Assembly (NCBI RefSeq): GCF_021129305.1
Contig: NZ_JAJOMB010000002.1
Span: 434,001-498,000, forward strand
Source of the DNA: Kineosporia babensis
GTDB lineage: Bacteria; Actinomycetota; Actinomycetes; Actinomycetales; Kineosporiaceae
Direction of reading: 5' to 3'
DNA: 64,000 bases
The position numbers and the translations under genes are program-made. Shown here one piece after another: positions 32,901 to 44,900 of the stretch (positions are counted from its first letter, which is position 1; every line of letters starts with the position of its first letter). Below the pieces are notes generated by a model. That model was not told the DNA's origin, did no database searches, and saw nothing but the letters and a program-made list of their open reading frames with translations.

Positions 32901-35900
32901 CCCCGACCCGGCGATCGTGAGCTGGCTGGCCAACGCCCTGGACACGCCGGTCACCCTGGACTTCTTCCCGGCCGACCAGCCGGCCAACCCGGCGGCCCAG
33001 GCGGTGGCCTCCGGCACCGGGATCGAGGCCCGGCCGGGTGGGCAGCGGGTGCCGACGGTGCTCAACCCCCGGCAGAACTGGTTCGTCGAGGGCACGCTCG
33101 AGCCGGACCTGCTCAACCCGGCGGCCTTCGAGCTGGACGGCAACTGGATCGACGCGGCCGCCTCCGGCCTGGTGGTGAGCTTCCCGGGCGCGCCGCAGTC
33201 GCTGGCGATGGGCTACGACGCCCACCGGCGCCCGCTCAAGCCGGGCCTGGTCCAGGTGCACGTGCCCCGGGTCGACCGGCTCACCTCGCAGCAGCGTGAG
33301 TGGCTGCGCAAGCTGACCCGTAGCCTGACCGCGGAAACGGCCGATCGCACCGCGATCTTCAGCCAGACCCGTAAAGGCAAGCCCTACACCAGCCGGGCCT
33401 CGGACTGGCAGCGGCAGCGCAGCACCGACCCGATCCCGGCGCACGACCCGTCCGCCGACACGCTGTTCTTCCACCCGGACCCCACCGGCTTCGGCGCGCA
33501 GATGAAGGTCGGCCGGCCCCGGACGCCTTCGCCGGCGTTGAGCAGCCCGGGCTCCACGGACAGCTCGGCCACCGTGCGGGCGCCCGGAACCCCCGGTGGT
33601 CAGAACGACATCGGGCTGGGTATCTCCTTCGACACCGGATTCGGCTCGGGTTTCGGCGAGGGATTGGGTATTTCGTTCGCCCGTACCGGGCGGGCCATGC
33701 CCTCGGGCGGTACTCCTCCGGTGGCGCCGTCCCCGGCTCCCAGCGAACCCAGCAGCCCGGAAGCCGGCTGGGCGCAGCGGCAGGACGGCGACGTGTACAC
33801 GCTGGCCTGGAACGGGATGACCGCGCTGGACCTGCCGCCGGTGGTGCCGGAGTCCGGCCGGGCCGCGCTGGTCGTGCTCGACCCGCCGGACAGCGGCGAG
33901 ACACCGATCGGCAGCGGGGCGTACCGCAGCGTCACCAGCCGGATCGAGGCCGTGCTCGCGCAGAGCGCCGAGAACGGCGTGACCGCCTGGCGGATCTACA
34001 GTTCCGAGATCTCCGAGGTGCACGCCCGGGAATGGGCCGACCGGTACGGCCTGGACATCATCCACTCGCCGGGAGTGCTCGACCCTGGCACCTGGAACAG
34101 CCGGCCGCTGGAACGTGACTTCGGCAGCGCGGCCACCCCGGGCTGGGTGCGCACTCGCCCGCATGCGGTGGAAGGCGGCGGAAAAGCCTGGCTGGTAGAC
34201 GATCTGGGTAGCCAGATCAGTCCGCTCCCGGCTGCTCCCGACCCGACCCCGGGCCGGCCGCTCGCCGAGGTGACTGCTCACCGCCGGCAGCTTCCGGGCT
34301 GGGAAGGAGCCTTGGACCTACGTTCCGGGCGGGGCTGGATTCATGTCACCCGGGCCGGGGCCGATGTCACCGGGATGACGGTGCCGACCGTGGAACCGGG
34401 CTCGACCGCGCTGATTGTGGACGGCGACGGCGCCTCGGCGGCATCCCGCGCCTTGGTCACACGCCTGGTTGAGAGCCTGAGCGGCTCGGCTCGCGAGAAG
34501 ATCCGCCTGCTGCTGGGGAATGTCCGGCCGGAGTTCGCCGCGCAGCTGTCCCGACAGTTCGGCAGCACGGTGCTGTTCTCCGCTGATGCGTTGAGAATCG
34601 ACTCCGGCAACGGTTTCCGGTCCTCCGTCGAGACCGTCGCCGACACCGACGTGTTCCGGGGCTGGTTGCGCTCGCAGCCGTTGGGGGAGGGGCCGCACCC
34701 TGAGGGCTCGCAGGTCGTCGACGCTGCGCTGATCGAGGCCACCGGGCAGAACCTGTACCCGTCGCCGGCCTGGGAAGGCGTGGTCAACGGCCCGGACCGG
34801 CCGGACCGCCTGAGCACGATGCTCAGCGCCGACGGCGAGCGCCTGAAGAAGCGGGCCGACAAGACTCAGGTGGCACTGCGCGGCGTGGTTGCGCCGGTGC
34901 ACGTGATGCCGACCGCGGCCGGTCTGGTGCTGTCCGACCGTCCGGCCCTGGATCTGGCCGGGCAGCGGCTGCCGGTGCACCCGGACCGGCCCACCGTCTC
35001 GGCCGGCCAGGTCAACGACACCGCTACGGCCGAGGCCAAACTGACCAAGTGGCGGGACCTGGCCCCGGGACTGACCCAAGTCGTGCTGCACGACGACCGG
35101 GCGCCGCTGCACGAGGCCACCTCGTTCCCCGACACCGATCTGTCGGCCTTGGGTCCGCAGGCCGAAATACCCTCCGGGGCATGGACAGCCGAAATGGCGG
35201 CGGCCCTCAACGATCCGGCGCAGGGCCGTACGATCCAGGTGAGTTCCATGCTCGCCACAGTCCGGGACGGTGGGGCCGCCGCGCTGATGCCGTTCGCGGC
35301 GATCGACCAGGTGATCTCCGGCCAGGTGGCGCCGGACAGCCTGGCCAAGCCGACGCTCCAGCGGCTGTTCGAGCGGGCGCTGCACCGGCGGGGGATGCTT
35401 CCGCCGCCCCGGAGCGGACTGTACGCGCCCGAGACGCTGCGCCAGTGGGTGATCGCCGAGACCAACCTGATGGCTGCCGCCGGCGACCCGCAGCCGTTGC
35501 GCACCCTGCTCGACGAGATCATCGCGCGCCCGCGGGTCCGTAGCTTCGACACCGCGCCGAAGTGGATCGGCCCGGAGCTGTCGATCCTGCGCGAGTACCT
35601 CGACGGCACCCGGGAGATCGACTATGCCGCCCGGGTGACGCTGCAGCAGGTCGCCACGGCGCTGGCCGCCCGGACCGATCTGCCGGCGCCCGCGCAGAAC
35701 ACCTCGTCCGGCGATCTGGCTCGTTACGTGCAGAGCGAGATCCGGCGGCAGGAGGAGGACGCGCTGGCCCGTGAGGGGGCCCGGCCGGACGCGCTGCAGG
35801 ACGTGGTGCGCAGCATCATGCTCCCGGACTCGCACCAGGTGACCCGGATGACCACCCAGTACCCGGCGCAGATCGTCGACCTGGCCGGTGACGTCCGGTT

Positions 35901-38900
35901 GGTGGTGCTGCGGCCGAAGGTGCACCTGCGTCCGGTGGACGGGGTCACCGAGGCCCAGGCGGCGGGGACGCTCGAGCGGATGCGCGAGGGGATCGCCGAT
36001 TCGTACGGTGAGACCGACGGTTTCGCGGCCGATCACCGCAAGGTGTTCATCCGGGTGGTGCCAGACCTGACCTACGGTGCCGATGCTCCCATGGGTGCGC
36101 ACGTCATGGACCTGGGCCCGGGCTGGGGCCGGGAACAGAGCGACCGGGTGTTCCTCGACAACCCCCGGACGGCGCTGAGTCACGAGGTCGGGCATGTGCT
36201 CGGCCTGGGCGACCGGTACCGCGCGGACCGGGATCGCCCGGAGCCGCTGCGCTACAAGTTCCTGCGGTTGCGGCCGGACGTGAGCCGGGCCGACGAGCGC
36301 ACGCCGCACGCCGCCCCGACCACGCTCGACCAGGGCCGCACCCTGATGAACTCGAAGGGCTCGGTCCCGACCCTGCGCGACCTGCGGGACCTGTACCGGT
36401 TCGTGGTCGAGGGGGAGCGCGAACTCGAGCTCGCTGGGCAGGTGGGGCCGCCGACCTGGCTCGACCGCTACGACCTGCCGGCGGCGCACGACGCTCTGGT
36501 CCGGACCGTGCGGACCGAACTGGAGCGCCTGGGCTACGGCGACCTGGTCCCGACACCGGACGAGTCGGCCCCGGACCGGGTCGGTGGTCTGCCGGCCGAC
36601 CACCCGATCGTCACCGGGACCGATCCGGCCCCGGCCCGGAACTGGGACCAGACCCGGGGCGGCCGGGACGGGCGCTACGAACAGCAGACTCAGATCTTCG
36701 CCCCGTCCGGCCGGGACGAGGACGCGGTCTACCTTCAGGTCGAGTTCGATCCCCGGCAGGCCGCGGCCGGTAATGCTCCGGCCCGGGTGCTGATCGGCCC
36801 CCGCGGCGACTCCGATCTGGCCGAGCTGGCCTGGAATGCGGTCGCCAACCGTGGGGTCGACCTGCCGCCGGCCGCACGACCGTTCCTGGGCGAGGACCGT
36901 CAGGCCGGTGCGCAGGACCTGGCCGACCTGTTGCCGGACGGCTGGACCGCCCCGAACGACGGCGGGCGCCTGCACGCGCACGTCACGCCGAACCGGATTC
37001 CGCTGGTGTTCGGGGTGAACGACGCACGTCTGCCCCAGGTGCTGGACGGCTCCGAGCCGCAGGTCCAGCGCGATCTGGCGCGGTTCTTCGCCGACCACGG
37101 GCCCTCGCTGACCAACGCGCGGTTGCTGGTCTCCAACCTGCCCACCACCGTGGCCGCGGACCTGGCCCGGATCAGCGGCCGCCGGCTGTTCTTCAGCGCC
37201 GATCCGCTGCGCCCCGGAGGCGAACTTCCGTTGCAGGTCGGCCCGGTTCAGGGGACCGACACGCTGCGGGGCTGGCTGCGGGCGGCGCCGGACGCCGCGA
37301 ACCCCGAGGGTGTGACGATCACCGGGACCGGCTCGACCCTGTTCCCGCCGCCGGTGTGGGACCAGCGGATGAACGGCCTGGACGGCCAGCGGTTCACGCT
37401 GACCGACCCGACCGGGCTGGACCACCAGTTCTACGTGCACCGGGTGGCCGCCGGTTTCGCGGTCTCCGACCGGGCCGCGGTGGATCCGGCTCTGGTCCGC
37501 CCCGACCGGGACCCGCAGCGCCCGAACCCGGAGTACGCCGCCGAGGCCGACCGGGCCAAGGTGATTCTGGACATCCGGGACGAGCGCCTGCGGGCCCTGG
37601 TGGAGAGTCAGCTGCGCCAGCGCTTCGCGGTGCTGGACATCACCCCGCACAAGATCGTCCAGGGACCGAACGCCGCTTGGATCCCGACCGCGGCAAATGC
37701 CGGGGCGCAGGTCCCCGGTGACGGGCTGACCTGGCGGACGCCCACGCGCGGAAGCGATTTCCAGCCGCCGTCGATCACCGATGCGATGCGCGAGGGCGCC
37801 GACCCGGTCCGGATCACCCTGCCGCGGGTGTTCCGGCGGGACTTCGCCGCGGCCGAGTTCGGGGCGGCGCCGCTGCGCACGCTGCTGGACGGCAACGGCG
37901 CGCTGGGGCTGGCCCAGACCGCCCAGCTGCGGGCCGCCCTCAGCCGGGTCGACGCCCTGCTGAGCCGGCTGGGTGACGGTGATCCGGTCCGCACCCCGCG
38001 CACGGCCGACGCCCGGGCCGATCTGCGCAGCGCGCTGGAGACCGGCTGGGGCCGGTACGGGATCACCCGCTCGCAGCTGCTGAACCAGGCCCAGCTCGGC
38101 CAGAACCTCGGTGAAGTGCTGAATGTGGGGCCGGCGGCGCGGTTCGAGGCCCGCGAGTTCACCGTCCCGGTGCCGGCCGGGACCACGGTGGTGCCGGGCC
38201 GCAGCGTCGAGACGGTCAAGGTGCTCGAGATCAGCTTGCGCGACCGGATGATCCGGCACGGCGACGTCTCCGAGGCCGGCCTGGACCGGCTGCGCCGGCA
38301 GGAACAGGACAGCCAGGCCCGGTTCTGGAACTCCTCCGGCCCGGTCGAGCTGGACGGCCAGATCTACTTCGTCCGGGCCCGGGTGGTGCCGGTCACCGAC
38401 GGCAGCCCGGTGGACCACACCAGCCACGTCTGGTCCCGGCAGGGCAACTCCGCCGACCAGGGCGCGGACGAGTTCAACCTGTTCGACGACACCAGCGCGG
38501 TGGTCCAGCAGCACGAGCGCGGGCACAACTTCGGCCTGGCCGACGTCACCCTGAACGACAACAACCCGGACCGCGTGGCCGCGGACGCGCTGCGCGGCGA
38601 GATCGGGCTGGACGCCTCGGGCCGGACCCGGCCCGCCACCGGCGTGCAGCACCCCAACGCCCTGATGAACCTGCAGGACAGCCGGGACACCGCTCGGCCC
38701 ACTCCGCAGAACGTCCTGCAGATCGTGCAGTCGTACAAGGCCCGGGTGCCCGATCACCGGGCCGGGGCCCAGCCGGATCCGGAGGCCCTGCTCCGGCTGG
38801 AACAGTACGAGCGGCTGCACCAGGAGATCGTCGCCCCGGTACCGAGGACCGCCCAGTCGCGCCGGGACCGGGCCGCGGCCTGGGACGAGCTGGCCACCCG

Positions 38901-41900
38901 GATCGAGGACGACCTGCTCACCGCCGCCCGGGCCGACCGCCGGGCCGCGGCCCCGGGCACCCCGGAGCGCGAGCGCGGCACCTACGAGATCGCGCACCTG
39001 CAGCAGGAACTCGGCGAGGCCCGGTTGCAGGCGGTCGCGATCCGGGCCGACCTCGGCGATCAGCAGATCCCGGTGCCGGGCCAGGGCCTGCTGGTGCTCG
39101 ACCCGGCCGGGGGCGGCTACCGCTTCCGGCCCGACCCGACGCCGCCGGCCAGCCCGACCCGGGGCCCGCTGCCGGCCGTTTCGGCGCTCACCCTGGACCG
39201 GTTGGCCGGCGCGGTGAAACAGCCGGTCTCAGTCGCGGTTCCGCACCTCACACCCAGGCCGAACGGGGTGCTGCCCGGCGTTCCGATGGCCTCGGTGGTG
39301 AGGTTCCAGCCCGACGGCGCCCCACCGGTGCTGTCCGGCGTCCGTCCGGACATCTTCGCCGAGCGCGGCCGCCCGGTCCCGACGCCTACCAGCGAGCCCG
39401 GTGTGTTCCGGATGCGCGACGCCCGGATCGAGGTGGTCGCCTCCGGGCTGACGATCACCTTCCCGGGGTCGGAGACCGGTGCTGCCTTCGACGCGCGACG
39501 GGTGGCTCCGGACGCGGTGTCCCGCACCGTGTATCTGCCTGCGGTGAACGAGCTCACCGGCCCGCAGCGGGAGACCGTGCGTGCGGTGCTGGACGCGCTG
39601 AACCCGGCCATCACCCGGGTCACGAACGTGCTCGGGCCGGACTACCGCAGCAACGCCGGAGCCTGGCTGGCCCCGGGCCGTCGGCAGGCCGAGATCCCGG
39701 CGTCGATGGGCGAAGGGCTGCCGGAACGCGCTGACGCGGGCCGATGGTCGCCGTACGAGAACCTCACCGCCTCGGCCGCCCCCCACGGGACGAACACCGT
39801 CTACTACAACCTGAACGGTTCTCCGGCCAGGGGTTTCCGTAGCCGCCTGCCGATCGGCCCGGGCAACCCGGCCGGCCCGATCCTGGTGGACAGCGTCGGT
39901 CGTTACCGCCTGGTGCCGAGCGATGTGCCGGTGCGCCGGGCTGACCGGCCGAACGACTGGGCCCATCCCTCGGCCACCGAGCGGATGATCGTCATGGGCA
40001 TGCGCACCCCGGGCCACCAGGACCACCGGCCGGGCTGGGAGACCCTCACCGAGCCCCAGGCCTGGGCCCTGTACTCGGCCCAGCTGCGCGGCGAGGCCCG
40101 GCACGACGAACTGCGGCAGGACGCCGCCGACCGGCTGATCAGGTTCAACGAGACCTACGGCACCGACTACCCGGTGCACGACGCGCAGCAGGTCAACGCC
40201 ATCCTGGACCGGGCCCACAAGCTGCTCGCCGGTCGTCCGCTGGTCCGTAACATCCCGTCCGGCCGGGTGATCTCCGGCGCTGACGGCCGGCCCACCACCT
40301 TCGTCCAGGAGCTGCTGAACAACCAGAGTTTCCCGACCTTCTGGTCGCAGCTGCAGATGAGCACCGGTGGTACCGACACCGTACGGCGGGCCGAGATCGA
40401 GACCGGGATGGGTTACGGCGGGCTGTTCAGCCGTTGGCCCGGCCCGGACGGCCAGACCCAGATGAGCTCGTTCCGTCCGCAGGAGCATCCGATGTCGGGT
40501 GCCGCGGTCTCACCGCGCCAGCGCGGGGGCACCTACAGCTACGGTGGCACCGAGCTGTACCTGAAGGACTCGGTGCGCTGGCGGACCACCTACACACCGC
40601 GCGACTCGTTCCAGACGCTGAACCAGTACACCGACTCCGAGCACCTTTTCGGGATGATCTCCGACGGTGACGAGAGCACGGTGCGCTACCTGCTCGGTGA
40701 GGCCACCGGCTTCCGCTACGACTCGCGGATCCGGCGCGACGTCGAGGTCGGCGGCCGGGCCGAGATCGGCCGGTACTTCGAGGCCCAGTTCCACGGCCCG
40801 GTGGGCTGGACGGACGTCGCCGAGGTGGTGGTCAACTGGGGTTCCACGAACGGCACGGCCACCCGGGCGGTGACCCGGGCCGAGGCCGAGGGCATGGTCG
40901 ACTACCTGAACGACGTGGTGCGGGCCAGCCGGCGGGACCCGGACCCGGCCCGCCGCTACGACTTCTCGGTGCGCCTGGGCGAGCAGATCGGCCTGCTGAA
41001 CGACGCCGAGTTCGCCGAGCAGCGGGTGCGGAACCTCTTCACGTTCGCCGACGGGGCGGACGAGGTCGACCAGCACCAGGCCCAGCGGATCCTCGACCGG
41101 ATCGACCGGATGACCAGTCCGGCGCCGTTCCCGGTGCGGGCCGACCAGAGCGAGATGCTCGAGCTGGCCGACCAGCTGGGGTTGACCGACCCCACGGACC
41201 CGGGCCTGACCATGGACCGGCTCTGGGCCGTGGCCCAGCGGGCCGACGAACTGCGCGAGGCCCAGCAGAACCGGCGGCTGACCGAGATCGAGGGCGAAGC
41301 CTGGCTCAACGCCGAGGTTCTGGTGGGCCGGGCCTCGGGGGACTACCGGTCGCTGGACGAGGTCGGCGGGGTCCGGGGCCAGGCCCTGCGCAACGATGTG
41401 CTGCCGGTGGTCACCGCCCTGCTGCTGGCCGACCCGGCGGCCTTGCGGGAGCTCGACCTGGCCGATCTGGTCGCCTCGATGCGGGCGCGTAATCCCGAGC
41501 GAATCATCGGGGGCAGCTCCGAGACCGACCCGGCCACATCGTCCTCTGTTCCGGCCCCGCCCGGCAGTGAAACCGCCAGCAGCGAAACAACTGACAACGA
41601 GCAGGCCCCGGTGGCCCCGCCGACCACTGGCCTGCGGACCCGCGGGACCGGCGGCTACCGGACCCGCTCGATCTTCACCGAGATGCTCGACGACGTCCCC
41701 AGCACCTTCGGTGACGACGACGCGCCGGTGACCAGGACCGTCCGGCCCGAGCCCCCGGCCCCGGCACCGGCCCTGCCCAACCCGGCCGCAACGTCCTGGG
41801 ATTCGGCTCCCGGGGGCCCCCGGCAGACCCTCGACACCATTCCCGAGGAGCCGGAGAACTCGGACACCGAATCGTTCGACGAGGAGGTTCCCCGGCCGGA

Positions 41901-44900
41901 TCTGCTGCCGCAGAACAGCTTCTGGGACTTCTCGGCCGAGCCGATCGGCCCGCTGCCCCCGCACCGGACGGACGGCCTGAGCGCCCCGGACGACCTGCAG
42001 GCCTACCTGGACCAGCACCAGGAGTCCCGGGTGCTGGAGCGGCTGCACCAGCCCGGCCTGATTGACGCCCAGTTCACCGACCTGCACGCCAAGGCCGGCC
42101 TGGACGCCCCGGCCGACCCGAAGTCGCTGCGCGGCACCCTGGTCTACTCGCTGCGCGACATCACTCCGGAGCAGGGGGTTTGGCAGGACTTCGGCACCCA
42201 GGGCAAGCACCTGGTGAACATCCAGGCCCGGGTGGTGCGCACCCCGCTGGACGGCGCTGCGAGCACCCTGGGCAGCCGGGTGCAGACCGGTACCGAGAGC
42301 AGCATGCTGCTGCGCTATCAGGGTGGAAACATCACCGAGCGGCTGCCTTTCCAGGTCACCGTGCCCACTCCGGCGTTCGGCGTGACCCTGGTGCCGAGCG
42401 TGCAGGCCCAGCCCTGGCGGCGGACCGGCAGCGACAACGGCCTGACCATGATGTCGACCGCGCACACCGAGTCCTCGCGCGAGGGCAGCATCGCGCCGGA
42501 CATGCGGCAGGACCTGGAAGTCACCCTGACCGTGCACCACAAGAACGACGACGGCAGCCCCGGCGCCCGGATTACCAGCAACCAGGCCCGGCACCAGGTC
42601 ACGATCACCTCGGAGCCGGTGCGGCCGATCCGGGACGGCCGGCCGGTGGTGCTGAACGACGCCCAGCGGATGGCCCTGACCGCGACCCCGGACCTGCGGA
42701 TCGAGGGCATGGTCGACGTGAGCGGGCTGGGGGACTCGCGCAACGCCGCGGTCGGCCGGCTCGGCGACCGGGACCAGGCCGGCAACACGATCCGGACGAT
42801 GAGCACCCCGAGTTCGATGACCACGGCCGCGCGCTCGGCCACCGGTGTGGCCTCGGCCAAGGTGAGCGGCCCGAAGCGGCTCTTCGGCCTGCGGTCCGGG
42901 CGCACCACCCAGTTCCTGACCTCGGCCGCGATCCGCGAACTGCTGCCGATCGGCCTGGTCTCCGACGCCGAGGTGCGGCGCCGCAACGACCTGAACTCCT
43001 CGGCCCGCTACACCGACGCCCGGGCCCGGGGCCTGACCCTGGGCGGCGTGTTCACCGCGGTCGTCGGGGTGCCGGTGCTGAACTTCGCCTCCGGTGAGGT
43101 GATGGTCTCCGGCACCTGGGAGAACGGCCGCTCGAACACCCAGGACAACCAGTTCGGGCTGGAGACGACCACCAGCACCGAGGCCGACAGCGTGCTGTTC
43201 AACGCCCGGTTCGAGGTCCAGGACCGGGTCTGGGACACCCAGAACAAGCGCTGGGCCGACTCGCTGTTCGGCGCCGAGGCCGGCCCGCGGCCGAGCGTCT
43301 ACGGCATCGTCAGCGTCCCGCTGACCCAGGCCCGGGCCCTCGGCCTGCCGCTCGGTGACCTGCCCACCCAGCAGCTCACCCTGCCCACCGAACTGCCCGC
43401 GCCGATCGAGGCCCTGCAGATCATCGGTACCGACAGCTGGTCGGCGCTGGCCGGCACCAGCGTTCCGGTGCAGACCTCGGCGATGCTGGTCGACCAGATC
43501 ACCCAGATGATCGCCGACGCCGGGGCCCCGCACCTGCTCGAGGACCTGAGCACCCACACACTGATCCGCAGCGAGCTCGGCCCGGCGGCGCTCGAGCACA
43601 ACATCGCCTTCACCGTGCGCGGCCCGTCCCAGGCGTTCCACCGCACCCGTGAGGCGATCGTCGAGGTGCGGCCCCGGTTGAGCAGCCTCGAGGACTGGCT
43701 GAACACCCAGGAGGGAAGCCAGGTCTCGGGCGCCGTGAGCACGGTGCGCCAGCGCGGGGTGGCCCAGTTCAACGGCTTCATGCTGCTGCTGCAGGGCGCC
43801 GGCCGAGCGCTCGGCCCGGCCGCCGGAGCGGGATACACCCTGGCCTGGTACCGCACCCAGAGCACCACCACCACGCAGACCGTGGTCTCCGTGCCGGTCC
43901 CGGGCCGCGACGCCGAGTCGGCGAGTTCGGTGCGCAGCTACGAGATCTCGGTGCGGCTGGTGCGCCGCCCGGCGATCAACACCTTCGCCGACCTGGCCGA
44001 GCGTTTCGGTGGCAGCCCGGACCGTCGGGTGCCGCTCGCCCTGGAGCGCGCCCAGATCGACGTGCCGGCCCAGACCCGGGTGCACCCGCTGCTGCTGAAC
44101 CGCGCCGATTCCGAGCTGACCGGCCCGGGCACCCCCGCCTCGGCCGCGCACACCGTTCTGCAGGTGCGCGAGGCCAACGCCCTGCTCGACCTGGTCCGCC
44201 GGACGATGGCCCGGGTGGGCAAGCCGCACGTCCTGGACGCCTACGCCGACCAGGTCAACGCCACCTTCGGCGGGCACACCCTGCCCACCGTGACCGGTAC
44301 CGGCGGGCTGGCGATCAGCGTGGCCGGCCTGTCGGTCAAGACCACGGTGAACACCCTGGACAGCCGGATCGTCGACGTGGTGGGCGACCTCGGGCGGATC
44401 GTCAAGGTCAAGGACGGGACGATGGCGCTCGGCGAGCGCCGGTTCGACCACGGGCCGTTCGGTTTCGTCGGGTTGTTCGGCCAGATCCGTCCGGAGGCGA
44501 TCCAGTCCACCCTGCAGAGCACCGTGCAGGGCCGCAGTTCCTACCGCTGGCGGGCGACCAAGTACCACTCGGTGTTCGGGTACGTCAGCAACACGCTGGA
44601 ACTCAAGCCGGAGAACACGGTCTCGGTGCTGATGCGGCACCACCTGCAGCTGCAGGCCGACGTCCGCCGGCTGCCGGTGCCGTTCTCGCTGAAGCCGCGC
44701 GGCCGGGAGCTGTCCGCGGTGACCGAGGTGACCCAGCCGGACGCTCTGCTCACCTCGGTGCCGATCACCGACCCTTCGCTGGACTCGGTGGTGGCGCCGA
44801 CGATCGTGCGGAACGGGCCGGTGAAGCTGCAGAACCCGCTGGCGCTCGGCCCGGCCCGGCCCGGCCGTTCGGTCAACGAGGGCTTCGTGCTCGGCCAGGC

